Of a stretch of DNA of 64,000 bases, positions 52,743 through 62,139 are shown in pieces. Below the pieces are notes generated by a model, which was not told where the DNA came from, ran no database searches, and saw nothing but the letters and a program-made list of their open reading frames with translations. Position numbers and translations under genes: made by a program. This DNA is from Pedobacter endophyticus. GTDB lineage: Bacteria; Bacteroidota; Bacteroidia; Sphingobacteriales; Sphingobacteriaceae. The number at the start of each line of letters is the position of its first letter. Position 1 is the first letter of the stretch. Location: assembly GCF_015679185.1 (NCBI RefSeq), contig NZ_CP064939.1, positions 2,852,001-2,916,000 of the forward strand, given 5' to 3'.

Positions 52743-52782
52743 TGATTGGTCAATCATCATTCAAGTTTTCGAGTTTCATCTT

Positions 52783-53048
52783 TGTGGATTTAAACCCACA
52801 GTTTTCCAATCGAGATTACTAATCTCGATTAACGGAAGTGAATGATGTCGTTGGTCGAGATTTGTAATCTCGACCCTAATAGCTTTGGATTTTTAATCCA
52901 GTTTAGAGCATTAAGGCCATTCCTAACTTTCCGGCTGGTCGAGATTTGTAACCTCGACCTAAATAGCTTTGGAGTTTTAATCCACACTCAATCTCCCGCT
53001 GGTCGAGATTTGTAATCTCGACCCTAATAGCTTTGGATTTATAATCCA
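52783..53048. repeat. Array of alternating small hairpins (GGTCGAGATT and TGGATT types)
   Basis: Type A stems: 52808-52830 (AATCGAGATT/AATCTCGATT), 52853-52875, 52937-52959 and 53001-53023 (GGTCGAGATT-TGT-AATCTCGACC; the third has one changed base). Type B stems: 52783-52800, 52886-52900, 52970-52984 and 53034-53048 (TGGATT-TTT-AATCCA types). A and B alternate with linkers CTAATAGCTT and GTTTAGAGCATTAAGGCCAT; copies at 52853 and 53001 are near-identical over ~85 bp. No transposase gene is present nearby. Confidence 0.93.
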
Positions 53049-53191
53049 GTTTAGAGCAGTAAGGCCATTCCTAACTCTATGTAGCACTTAAAACAAAGGG
53101 GTGTTTAAGATATAAAAATGTGTCTTTGTCGAGGTGAATGCTATAAACATAAAGTTTTTATTCTAAATTGGAGTATTAAACGAAAATCGCT

Positions 53192-54088
53192 ATGGACGAA
53201 AAATTGAAGTACTTCTTTGATCATCCCACCACCCAAAAGGTTGGCATCTTACTTATTGGACTGGTAATCACATGGGGACTTATAAAAGTATTCCAAAAGA
53301 GCCTGTTATCAAGAATAAAGGATAATGACAGTCATTATAGAGCGAAGAAGACAAGCAGCTTTATTGGAGGCATTTTAACTGTTATTTTAATCATCATTGT
53401 TTTTAGCGACAAACTAGGTGGCTTTACGGTAGCCCTGGGTGTAGCGGGTGCAGGCATTGCTTTTGCGCTACAAGAAGTAATCGGCTCTTTTGCAGGTTGG
53501 CTGGCCATTGTATTTGGGGGTTTTTACAAGCCGGGAGATCGTGTTCAGTTGGGCGGAATAAAGGGCGATGTAATGGATATTGGGGTTCTACGCACCACCG
53601 TTATGGAAACCGGACAGTGGGTAGATGGCGATTTGTATAACGGACGAATTGTTTTAATTGCAAACAGCTTCGTTTTTAAAGAACCTGTTTTTAATTATTC
53701 GGGAGATTTCCCTTTTTTATGGGATGAAATAAAAATCCCAATTCAATATGGTAGTAATTACGAAAAAACCAAGGAAATACTCGAAACCGCGGGTAAAGAA
53801 ATAGCTGGCGATTTAACAGTACAATCGCAACTGAAATGGAAAAAACTGCAAAACAAATTTCGTTTGGAGGATGCGCAAACCGAACCCATGGTTTCATTAG
53901 TCGCCAATGACAACTGGGTTGAATTTACTTTGCGTTATCTGGTAAATTATAAAAAAAGAAGAGCCACCAAAACCGAATTATTCAGCAGAATATTAAACGT
54001 AATTGAAACAACAAATGGCGAGGTAAAGTTTGCTTCTGCAACACTCCAATTGGTAAATCCGCAAGCGTTTAAAAAGAGTGGGGAGTAA
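53192..54088 (+). CDS. MscS-family mechanosensitive channel
   Basis: A 298-residue protein with three membrane helices (about 16-34, 55-75, 80-110). The third is the Gly/Ala-rich pore helix A-L-G-V-A-G-A-G-I-A-F-A-L-Q-E, followed by the beta domain with F-Y-K-P-G-D-R-V-Q-L-G-G-I-K-G (about 115-130) and a C-terminal alpha/beta domain. It releases solutes on hypo-osmotic shock. Short form without extra N-terminal helices. Monocistronic. Confidence 0.93.
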   Translation: MDEKLKYFFDHPTTQKVGILLIGLVITWGLIKVFQKSLLSRIKDNDSHYRAKKTSSFIGGILTVILIIIVFSDKLGGFTVALGVAGAGIAFALQEVIGSFAGWLAIVFGGFYKPGDRVQLGGIKGDVMDIGVLRTTVMETGQWVDGDLYNGRIVLIANSFVFKEPVFNYSGDFPFLWDEIKIPIQYGSNYEKTKEILETAGKEIAGDLTVQSQLKWKKLQNKFRLEDAQTEPMVSLVANDNWVEFTLRYLVNYKKRRATKTELFSRILNVIETTNGEVKFASATLQLVNPQAFKKSGE

Positions 54089-54224
54089 TAAATGATCGGG
54101 TTATGCTGCATCTTATAGCCCTGAACGGATGGGCTTGTGCTTGATTAACGTTAGCATTCCATAGCTTGGGGATTCTTCACTGCGTTCAGAATGACAAAGA
54201 ATCGCTAGCCATCACTGCCATAAC

Positions 54225-54259
54225 AACAAAGCCCGTTCGAAGTTCGAACGGGCTTTGTT
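54225..54259. terminator. Bidirectional terminator
   Basis: AACAAAGCCCGTTCGA (54225-54240) and TCGAACGGGCTTTGTT (54244-54259), a perfect 16-bp stem with a 3-nt loop, between the convergent mscS and DUF1735 genes. The preceding spacer (54120-54200) holds a GTTCAGAATGACAAAG-type dispersed repeat. Confidence 0.92.
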
Positions 54260-54280
54260 ATATTTTACTTTATGCTATTC

Positions 54281-55177
54281 TTATCGAGCCGAAATATACG
54301 TCAAAGTATCGGTTGCCGCTCGGCTTGTAGGGCTTGTACCCCATTTAAACGAAAGGTAAAAGGTTTTCGTTGCCGGATCGTAACGGTTATCGTAAGCCGG
54401 ATCGTTGGCTAAACTTGCGTTGGCGGTACTTTTCATGGTTACCTTGTTGGTTGCCGGGTCAACATTAATTGTTAAACCATCAATACCTCCAACACCGCCA
54501 CCACTTGCCCAAACTTGTCCGAAATCGACTGCATTGGCGCCATTACTTGGCAAATCGCGGGTTAAACCCTTAAAAAATCCGGTAAGTCCGTCGGTATCAC
54601 CTTCTCTAAAAATATAACCTTTAAAGCTATATTTCCCATCATATTTGTTCCGCACGGCAACTTTGATTACTACTGAACCAAAGTTTTTGCTGATCACCTC
54701 GCCCGATGCATCGGTAATAGTTACCGGCAAACCATAGGTTAAAGCAGGATTAAGCAGCGTGCTCATAAACTTAACCGGCACCTGTACCCTGCGCTGATTT
54801 GCAGGTATGGTAATGGTTGTAGGCATGGTGAACGCATTCGATGGAACCATTGTTAAAGCCGGATCGGAAGCATGCGCCGAATTGTAAGCCGCCAATGTGG
54901 CCGGATCAACTGATAATGTTACCTTAATATCGGTAGACTTCGTGCTCGATGCCGCGTAGTTGATATAATAAATATAGTCGCTCGGCGCATCTTGTTGAAT
55001 AAGCGAAGTAGATAATGAATTTACTGTACCATCACCTACTGGCGAGCCTACCGGAATTTCTACAACTGGCGTTGTGCCTGAGAAATCGGGTTGTTCGTTT
55101 TTGTTTTTTAAACAAGAAGAAAGGTTTATGATGCAAAAAAGTGCAGCTAAGCCTGTTAATATGTTTTTATTTTTCAT
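54281..55177 (-). CDS. DUF1735-like surface lipoprotein of the Sus-type locus
   Basis: A 298-residue lipoprotein; the signal ends L-S-S-C with Cys22. An N-terminal DUF1735-like beta-sandwich (about 60-170, with P-A-N-Q-R-R-V-Q-V-P-V-K-F) and a C-terminal beta-rich half with F-Y-L-S-F-K-W. Such proteins sit beside SusD as surface ligand-binding or structural components. Last gene of the susC-susD-DUF1735 transcript, 14 nt after the susD gene. Confidence 0.8.
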   Translation of the reverse strand: MKNKNILTGLAALFCIINLSSCLKNKNEQPDFSGTTPVVEIPVGSPVGDGTVNSLSTSLIQQDAPSDYIYYINYAASSTKSTDIKVTLSVDPATLAAYNSAHASDPALTMVPSNAFTMPTTITIPANQRRVQVPVKFMSTLLNPALTYGLPVTITDASGEVISKNFGSVVIKVAVRNKYDGKYSFKGYIFREGDTDGLTGFFKGLTRDLPSNGANAVDFGQVWASGGGVGGIDGLTINVDPATNKVTMKSTANASLANDPAYDNRYDPATKTFYLSFKWGTSPTSRAATDTLTYISAR

Positions 55178-55190
55178 CTCTATCTTAATT

Positions 55191-56690
55191 TTATTTAACG
55201 TCCCAGAAAATTCTAGAAGTAAATTGGTTAATACTACCTTCTGCGGCTACGTTTGCCGAGTTGGTGTTGTATTCTCTTTGCGGGTACAACATTCTAACAG
55301 GAATCTTTTTAGTAGTTACTGTTGATGCAATAGAAATTGGCATATCGGCCGGAAGTTCCAAACGTCTGTAGTCGCTCCAGGGTTCAATGTCGTTTGATCC
55401 GTTCATCGCTGCCCATTTTTGTTTAATAATTAAGGCTATTTTATCGGCATTGCTCGCCCAGTTTGCCACCGGTTGATCGGTTAGATAAGTTGTTGCCTCT
55501 GCCGTTGTTAGGCCAAGGTAAACGAAATTAGCTGTAACTGCAGCTTCGTATGCCGCTTGCGCCGAGCCCGAAATATAGCCTCTTTGCGCTGCCTCCGCTT
55601 GTAAGAACAAACTTTCGAAATCAGTCATGATCGGTTGATCCTGACTGAACGATTTTAAAACTCCTTTACCAATACTTGAAACGGTAGAAATGGTTTGATC
55701 GAAGTTTACATCCTGTCCCCAAACTAAGCTCACGTAGGTACTTCCCTTGCCATCATCAATGGTGTTATAAAATTTACCTAATCTTGGGTCGTCGTTATCC
55801 TGCAAGAAATCCATACCATATCTACTGGCCAACATATAACCGTGAGATGCTGTTCTTGTACCATCTACGCCGTAGCCATAAACTGCCCAAAAAGGGTTTT
55901 GTTTACCAGCGGTATTGATATAGCCCGGGTTGTTTGCAATGGTTTCTCCGGTACCTAAATAGCCGAAGCCATTGGCGTCAATTTTAGCAATTTCTGCTTT
56001 AATGTAAGCTTCGCGGCCTGGCATTTCCGATTGGCGCAAAAGAATCCTTAACTTCAACGTGTTGGCAAACTTGCCCCATTTCTGAAGATTTCCTTTTGCA
56101 TAAATGTCTGCAGTAGCATCTGCGGGACTAACGGTTGCGGTTTTAAATAAATTGGCAGCAGTATCTAATTGTTTTGCCAAATCTTCGTAAATATCCTGAC
56201 CTTTATCGTATTTCGGATTTAAGAAAAGTACGGATTTAGAAGCTTGCGTATAAGGTACGTTGCCGTAAAAATCTACAAGGTACTGGTAATCCCAGGCTTT
56301 CATGGTTTTGGCTACGCCCAAAAAGAAATCCTGCCCGCCAGCTTTGCTTTGTGTTTCTAAATACGTATAATCGTTTAAGTTATCGTAAAGGTTACCCCAA
56401 AGCGTTGTAGATCCGCTCCAGTTTGTGGTAAAGTTGTACGAACGTTCCTCATACCAACCAGATACCCCGCCTGGTGTCATCCAATAGTTCATCCAAAGGG
56501 CAGCGAAACTGTAAAATATCGATCCTCCGGTGGTGTAAGCTGCGGTATTGTTAAGTGCGCCTGTTAAAACAAGTGCAGGCTTAACCGTAGTTGCATTATT
56601 GGGATTGTCGTTAATATCTAAAAAGTCCTTTTTACATGCGCCCAATAACAAAACCGAGCCTGTAAATAAATATATCAATTTCTTTTTCAT
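55191..56690 (-). CDS. SusD/RagB-type outer-membrane lipoprotein
   Basis: A 499-residue lipoprotein; signal L-L-L-G-A-C with Cys19. It looks like the SusD-like_2 type (D-F-L-D-I-N-D-N-P-N-N-A near the start, Y-L-V-D-F-Y-G-N-V-P-Y near 135-145, and the W-S-D-Y-R-R-L motif in the last quarter). It forms the lid over the SusC barrel and binds the substrate. The class is common in loci for peptides or simple glycans; no carbohydrate-active enzyme is encoded in this window. Confidence 0.92.
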   Translation of the reverse strand: MKKKLIYLFTGSVLLLGACKKDFLDINDNPNNATTVKPALVLTGALNNTAAYTTGGSIFYSFAALWMNYWMTPGGVSGWYEERSYNFTTNWSGSTTLWGNLYDNLNDYTYLETQSKAGGQDFFLGVAKTMKAWDYQYLVDFYGNVPYTQASKSVLFLNPKYDKGQDIYEDLAKQLDTAANLFKTATVSPADATADIYAKGNLQKWGKFANTLKLRILLRQSEMPGREAYIKAEIAKIDANGFGYLGTGETIANNPGYINTAGKQNPFWAVYGYGVDGTRTASHGYMLASRYGMDFLQDNDDPRLGKFYNTIDDGKGSTYVSLVWGQDVNFDQTISTVSSIGKGVLKSFSQDQPIMTDFESLFLQAEAAQRGYISGSAQAAYEAAVTANFVYLGLTTAEATTYLTDQPVANWASNADKIALIIKQKWAAMNGSNDIEPWSDYRRLELPADMPISIASTVTTKKIPVRMLYPQREYNTNSANVAAEGSINQFTSRIFWDVK

Positions 56691-56708
56691 GTCTTTCTTT
56701 TTAATTTA

Positions 56709-59700
56709 TTAGAAGCCAATTGTTGCAGTGAACCCATAAATACGTGTTGGCGGAGTTTGGTTAAGGTTGTTTACGCCTTGTGCGTTTCCTGTTCCAACGT
56801 TAATCTCCGGATCGGTATAAATGTTATCACTTGGTCTAAACATAAACAGGTTTCTGCCGATTAAGGCGATACTTGCATTTTTGATAAACTTGGCCTTGCT
56901 TTGTAACCATTGCGTAGGCACCTGGTAAGCAAGCGAAAGCTCTCTGATTTTCCAGAAGGCGGCGCTCATTACATAGTTTGAAGCGGTGTTTGCACGAATA
57001 CCATCAGACCAGAATGATCCGTTGCCCGAAATGGTTGTGGTGTTGGTGTTTGGAACAAATACACCCGGCGATGTTTGGATAACGGAGTTTGGATACACAA
57101 AACGCTCGCGTCCCGCCTCTGCCGATGTATAACTTATTCCCGCAAAATCCAGCGTGCTGGCAAAACTGTTGTAAAAAACGTTTCCGCTTCTGTATTCGGC
57201 AACGCCCGATAACGTAAAGTTTTTGAACGTAAAGCTGGTGTTAATACCCAATACGTTACTTGGATTGGTTTGTCCGAAATCCTTGTTTAACGGGTTGCTT
57301 AATGGTAAGCCCGTATTGGCATCAACAATAACCCTTCCCTGTGGATCGGTTTGATAAGTGCTCACCTGTAATGATGGGAAGCTCTGTCCAACCACGATGT
57401 AGTTATTATCGCCGATACCTAACTGCGACTGGCCCTGATATAAAGAAATCACCTTATTGGTGTTATAAGAGTAGTTTACTCCCACATTCCACCTGAAGCC
57501 ATTGGCAAGGCCGATAACCGGTGCAGCGTTTAAGCTAAATTCAATACCCTTGTTTTCACCCTCACCAGTATTAATTACCGCACTGGTGTAACCAGTTGTT
57601 GCCGATAAATCGATACCGTTGATAATCTCCTGATTTTTGGTATTTTGAAGGTACGCTGACGTTTCCAAAGTGATGCGATTGTTTAAGAAACCAATGTCGA
57701 ACCCGATCTCTTTCGAAACAGTATTCTCAGGTTTCAGGTTCGGATCGTAAACCGAGTTATCGATAGTGTAACCCGCTGTACTACCATAAGGGAAGTTGCC
57801 TGCCGGGCTAATTGTAGAAACTAAACGGTAAGGGTCTATTTGAACGGCATAAACCTTTGATATACCTCCGCGGATTTTCAAATTGCTGATGATTTTGCTC
57901 TCTTTCAATGCCGGAATAGCGTCAGTAAGCGTAATCGCAGCGTCTATCGCTGGGTAAAAGAACGATCGGTTGCTTTTCGCCAACCTCGAGTCCCAGTCAT
58001 TTCTTCCCGAAATGTGGATTGTTAAGTAATCGTTGTAAGTGGCGGTTAAATCGCCGAATGCACCAATCTGGCGTGAGTTACGTTCAGTTTCCGAACCTAC
58101 AATTTCACCTGTACGGTTGTTAATGTTAAATAAATTATCAACAACAAGGTTTGAACCCGATTGCGTCATGTATTTATAGTTTTTCTGAATAACCTGCGCA
58201 CCGCCAATTAACGTAAATTTGAACTTGTTAAACGTTTTAGTAGCAGTCGCTAAAAAATCGCCGGTGTACCTGCTTTCAAACTCGTTATAGTCGCCTACCG
58301 ACGATCTGATGTACTGCGTGGCCGCTGCGGCCTTTCCCGAATCGTGGGCAAAGTCAGAATACGTGTAAGCATAATTTTTGTTCTTGCCTTGTGTATTCTT
58401 GGTGCTTAAACCACCTCTGGCCATTAAGCTAATCCACTCAACAGGCTTGTAGGTGATGGAAAGATTACCCAATAAGTCATCACGTCTTTCGTTATTACGG
58501 TATTGCTGCAAACCAAAATAAGGACTGCTGTAATAGTCGTTGTAATAATTATTTGGATTGCCATATAAAGAGTTCAAATCGCTGTACTCAGATAAAGGAA
58601 TATTACCAGGCGTGTTAATTACGTTATTGTATACCTGATTGGTACTTTTATCATAATTACGTTGGGTATAATTGAACGAGTAATCCGCTAAGAACTTGTT
58701 TATTTTACGCGTTCCGTTAATACGAAATGCAGTTCTGTTCGATTTATCGCCAGGTACATAACCTTTGCTATTTACGCGTTGCATGTTAATGTAAGTAGTA
58801 CCATTCTCATTTCCGCCAGAGTAGGTTAAGTCGTTTTGCTCGTCGATACCTGTTTCAAAGAAGTTCTCTTTCTCGTTTTCTTTATAAGTGTATGGCACCA
58901 TTTGAAATGTTCCGTCTTCCAAAACACGTCCAACAGGTCTGATGCTACCATCAAAGCGATCGCCAAAGGTTTGGTTCTCGAAAGGCGTGTACATCCCGAA
59001 GCCATAAGCATCCTGATCGGTACCACCACCGAACTCCGTTTGCATCTTAGGAAAGTAGCTTAAACGATTTAGTAACGTCGAATTAGTATAGGTTACAGTT
59101 CCTCCGTCAGCAGATCCCCTCTTGGTACTTACAATGATCACACCGTTTGATGCATCTGAACCATAAAGTGCAGCAGCGTTTGCGCCTTTCAAAATGTTTA
59201 CATTATCAATATCGTTCGGGTTAATCGAGTTCAACTGGCTTAATGGAACAATTACCCCATCGAGCACCAAAAGGGCCTGATTGTTTCCAGTAAATGATCT
59301 GTTACCCCTTAAAACCACTCTCACCTGGTCGCCGGCATCGATTTGGTTATTTGCCTGGTTAATTTGTAAACCGGCAACCTTACCCGATAAACCTGTAGCT
59401 AAGTTGGTTGGCTTGCTTGCAGTTAATGCCTTGCCGGTAACCTGTTGTGTGGCGTAACCAATCTCTTTTGGCTTACGCTTAATACCCAAAGCGGTAGATA
59501 CGGTAACCTCAGACAGCATTGTTGCATCTGGCTCCAAACTTACATTTAGGGTTGATTGGGTGCCTACGGGAATTTCTTTGGTAACAAATCCAACGTAGGA
59601 AATTTGAAGTACATCTGTAGCTGCGGCGCTGATGCTGAATTTTCCGTCAGCAGCTGTTGATGTTGCTTTTTTTGTGCCTTTTACAAGGACACTTACTCCA

Positions 59701-59819
59701 GGAAGCGGGAGTCCATCAGTGGAGCCCAGTACTTTTCCTGTAATAATTTTACTTTGCGCACTCATTTTTGAAAGGCCACAAAATAAAAACACGAATAGAC
59801 AAAGTATAACTTTTCTCAT
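56709..59819 (-). CDS. SusC/RagA-type TonB-linked outer-membrane protein
   Basis: 1036 residues: signal peptide 1-21 (ending M-S-A-Q), a carboxypeptidase-regulatory-like domain (about 24-110), a plug (about 120-235, with L-V-L-D-G-V-I-V and N-A-A-A-L-Y-G-S-D-A-S-N-G), then a large barrel with the SusC C-terminal pattern. There is no STN domain and no adjacent sigma or anti-sigma gene, so control must come from elsewhere. Pairs with the SusD gene 18 nt downstream. The substrate is unknown. Confidence 0.93.
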   Translation of the reverse strand: MRKVILCLFVFLFCGLSKMSAQSKIITGKVLGSTDGLPLPGVSVLVKGTKKATSTAADGKFSISAAATDVLQISYVGFVTKEIPVGTQSTLNVSLEPDATMLSEVTVSTALGIKRKPKEIGYATQQVTGKALTASKPTNLATGLSGKVAGLQINQANNQIDAGDQVRVVLRGNRSFTGNNQALLVLDGVIVPLSQLNSINPNDIDNVNILKGANAAALYGSDASNGVIIVSTKRGSADGGTVTYTNSTLLNRLSYFPKMQTEFGGGTDQDAYGFGMYTPFENQTFGDRFDGSIRPVGRVLEDGTFQMVPYTYKENEKENFFETGIDEQNDLTYSGGNENGTTYINMQRVNSKGYVPGDKSNRTAFRINGTRKINKFLADYSFNYTQRNYDKSTNQVYNNVINTPGNIPLSEYSDLNSLYGNPNNYYNDYYSSPYFGLQQYRNNERRDDLLGNLSITYKPVEWISLMARGGLSTKNTQGKNKNYAYTYSDFAHDSGKAAAATQYIRSSVGDYNEFESRYTGDFLATATKTFNKFKFTLIGGAQVIQKNYKYMTQSGSNLVVDNLFNINNRTGEIVGSETERNSRQIGAFGDLTATYNDYLTIHISGRNDWDSRLAKSNRSFFYPAIDAAITLTDAIPALKESKIISNLKIRGGISKVYAVQIDPYRLVSTISPAGNFPYGSTAGYTIDNSVYDPNLKPENTVSKEIGFDIGFLNNRITLETSAYLQNTKNQEIINGIDLSATTGYTSAVINTGEGENKGIEFSLNAAPVIGLANGFRWNVGVNYSYNTNKVISLYQGQSQLGIGDNNYIVVGQSFPSLQVSTYQTDPQGRVIVDANTGLPLSNPLNKDFGQTNPSNVLGINTSFTFKNFTLSGVAEYRSGNVFYNSFASTLDFAGISYTSAEAGRERFVYPNSVIQTSPGVFVPNTNTTTISGNGSFWSDGIRANTASNYVMSAAFWKIRELSLAYQVPTQWLQSKAKFIKNASIALIGRNLFMFRPSDNIYTDPEINVGTGNAQGVNNLNQTPPTRIYGFTATIGF

Positions 59820-60094
59820 TGTTCTTAGAATAGGGGATTTTAGTTAATAACGGGTGCGAATAACTACTTTTTTTATCTATAAATCAAGAGAAAACGAATT
59901 TATTTTCAAAATAAGACGAAATGCGTTTAAATAGTTACTAAATTGTTTTAGTTATCTGTTTTTTTTGTAATTTCTCCCGCGAAAAGGACGCTTAAAACTG
60001 TTGTTTTTACAAAAGCCGTTACGCTATTATATTTAATCATTCTAAATAATTCAAAGGGCTTCTTTTTTAAGTACCTTAGCTAAAAAACCATCCT

Positions 60095-60736
60095 ATGAAA
60101 AGCATTTTTACCTGTTTATTTTTTATCAGTTGCTTAAAATTGGCAACTGCACAAAGTGTTACCGTAGGCCCGGGCGGTAAACCGTTAAGAGTTTCTGCCA
60201 TGAAAGAGGCGACAGAAGGTTCGCCATATTTTAATGATGCCTACAGCGAGAGTAATATCAAAACCGTAGGCAATAAAGAGCTTTTGCTTAAGTTAGTAAA
60301 ATATAACCTTTACGAGCAGCAGCTGGAATACACCGACGAGCAAGGCAACGTTTTCGCAATTCAGGATTCGACCAGTAGTTTTGCTATCTCAGACGCCAAT
60401 AAAATACTGCATTCATTCACGAAACACCCATCATTGGGCTTTGTAGAAGTTCTACTAGACGGCAAAACGGGGCTGCTAAAAAAATATGGCGTAAAAAAAC
60501 AAACGAACGAGGATTTTTATACGAAGAAGAAAACAAGTAAATGGATTGCGCAAAATCATTATTACTTGCTTAAGGTAAATGAAACTGAGGAGTTTCAGCC
60601 GAGCAGTAAGGGTATAGCGAAAGCTGTTGGGGATAAAAAAGACAAGATTTTAACCTATATTAAAAACGAAGGCCCAGATTTGGGCACGGACGCAGGGCTG
60701 ATTGCCGTGTTTAAATATTATAATGGGTTGAATTGA
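60095..60736 (+). CDS. Secreted protein of unknown function
   Basis: A 213-residue protein with a signal peptide (1-19, ending A-T-A-Q). The body is mixed alpha/beta, Lys-rich, with no recognised motif; L-L-D-G-K-T-G-L-L-K-K-Y-G near 125-137 and W-I-A-Q-N-H-Y-Y-L near 150. Divergent from the susC gene, with a 275-bp AT-rich spacer that holds no recognised element. Possibly a periplasmic protein; no function can be inferred. Confidence 0.7.
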   Translation: MKSIFTCLFFISCLKLATAQSVTVGPGGKPLRVSAMKEATEGSPYFNDAYSESNIKTVGNKELLLKLVKYNLYEQQLEYTDEQGNVFAIQDSTSSFAISDANKILHSFTKHPSLGFVEVLLDGKTGLLKKYGVKKQTNEDFYTKKKTSKWIAQNHYYLLKVNETEEFQPSSKGIAKAVGDKKDKILTYIKNEGPDLGTDAGLIAVFKYYNGLN

Positions 60737-61169
60737 GACACTGGATAAGTCATAAGTCCGTGAGAAACGACAGGCTTTCACGCTGCCATCTTCGGAGATT
60801 AGTTTTAGTAAACAAAGGAGTTGAAATGACACGTTTCAATGCTGTCATTCTGAGCATAGCGAAGAACCCCCAAGCGATAAAACGCAGAACGTCAAAACCG
60901 CTGCTTACAGAGGGAGTATTTTTGAACTTTTCGACCACATAAGCACATAGAAAACATCGTTTTTATAGGGTTGAGCTATGTTTTCTATGTGGTCAATCCA
61001 TACGACAAAATAAACCGGAACAGGCTGTACCTGCCATCGACGTTTTTCGACACAGTCTAAAAAATTGTCATTTCGAGCGCAGCCGAGAAATCTTTGAAGC
61101 CCGTCTCGCTTAGATGATCTCACTTTGGTAAAACCCAAAAGTTATCGGATGACGGAATGCCACGAATAC
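60737..61169. other. Spacer with hairpin and dispersed repeats
   Basis: At 60840-60870: CTGTCATTCTGAGCATAGCG then AAGAACCCC. 60932-60994: GACCACATA and GAAAACAT on the left (separated by an 8-bp insertion) pair with ATGTTTTCTATGTGGTC on the right. 61066-61090: TCATTTCGAGCGCAGCCGAG then AAATCTTTG. No gene; short frames here are spurious. Confidence 0.6.
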
Positions 61170-61215
61170 GTCATCCGATGAATATTTGCAAAGGGCCCAT
61201 TATTCATCGGATGAC
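61170..61215. repeat. Solo copy of the GTCATCCGATGAATA palindrome
   Basis: GTCATCCGATGAATA (61170-61184) and TATTCATCGGATGAC (61201-61215), a perfect 15-bp stem with a 16-nt loop. It ends 11 bp past the rmlA stop codon, so it may shape the 3' end of the rml mRNA. Confidence 0.9.
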
Positions 61216-61226
61216 TGGTAAAAGTT

Positions 61227-62087
61227 TTACTTAATCTGTTTTAACAAATAGCTGCCATAGCCGCTTTTTACCAACGGCGCAGCAATTGCTTTTAATTCTT
61301 CGCTTGTAATGAAACCCATGCGGTAGGCGATTTCTTCAATACAACCGATTTTTAAGCCTTGTCGTTCTTCGATAATTTGCACAAACTGCCCCGCTTGCAT
61401 TAGTGAGGTAAAGGTTCCGGTATCTAACCAGGCTGTTCCCCTGCTCAGTACGCCTACCTTTAATTTGCCGCGTTCGAGGTAAATGCGGTTAATGTCGGTA
61501 ATTTCGTATTCGCCACGGGGCGATGGTTTAATGTTCTTCGCAATTTCGACCACCTCGTTATCGTAAAAATACAATCCCGGAACGGCGTAATCAGACTTTG
61601 GTGCTGCTGGTTTCTCTTCGATTGAGATTGCTTGCTTGTGCTCGTCAAATTCAACTACGCCATAGCGCTCGGGATCGGAAACCTGATAGGCAAAAACTAC
61701 GCCCCCATCGGGGTCTGAACTTGCTTGTAACAGCTTGGCCATCCCATCACCGTGAAAAATGTTATCGCCCAACACAAGTGCAACCTTATCTTTACCTATA
61801 AAGTCTGCGCCAATAACAAAGGCCTGCGCCAACCCGTTAGGTTCTGCTTGTACCGCATAACTAAATTTGCAGCCCAGCGATTTCCCGTCGCCTAACAGCT
61901 TTTCAAAGTTTGGCAGATCGTGAGGTGTAGAAATAATCAGGATTTCCCTAATTCCCGCCAGCATTAAGGTAGACAGCGGATAATAAATCATGGGCTTATC
62001 GTACACCGGCATCATTTGTTTGCTGCAAGCAAGCGTTAAAGGATGCAAGCGAGTCCCACTACCGCCAGCTAAGATTATACCTTTCAT
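61227..62087 (-). CDS. rmlA: Glucose-1-phosphate thymidylyltransferase
   Basis: A 286-residue nucleotidyltransferase with the start motif [11 protein letters not shown] (8-18), K-P-M-I-Y-Y-P (31-37), the G-D-N-I-F-H-G metal-binding segment near 107-113, and E-K-P near 159. It makes dTDP-glucose, the first step of dTDP-L-rhamnose. It is the last gene of the rml group, with 52 bp of short-period repeat spacer between it and rmlD. Confidence 0.96.
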   Translation of the reverse strand: MKGIILAGGSGTRLHPLTLACSKQMMPVYDKPMIYYPLSTLMLAGIREILIISTPHDLPNFEKLLGDGKSLGCKFSYAVQAEPNGLAQAFVIGADFIGKDKVALVLGDNIFHGDGMAKLLQASSDPDGGVVFAYQVSDPERYGVVEFDEHKQAISIEEKPAAPKSDYAVPGLYFYDNEVVEIAKNIKPSPRGEYEITDINRIYLERGKLKVGVLSRGTAWLDTGTFTSLMQAGQFVQIIEERQGLKIGCIEEIAYRMGFITSEELKAIAAPLVKSGYGSYLLKQIK

Positions 62088-62094
62088 ATTTTAA

Positions 62095-62120
62095 GATTTG
62101 AGATGTTAGATTTGAGACTT
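62095..62120. repeat. GATTTGAGATGTTAGATTTG short-period repeat
   Basis: Positions 62099-62118 are the exact reverse complement of 24629-24648. It lies between rmlD and rmlA. Confidence 0.7.
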
Positions 62121-62139
62121 GAGTGCCTCAAAACCAACA

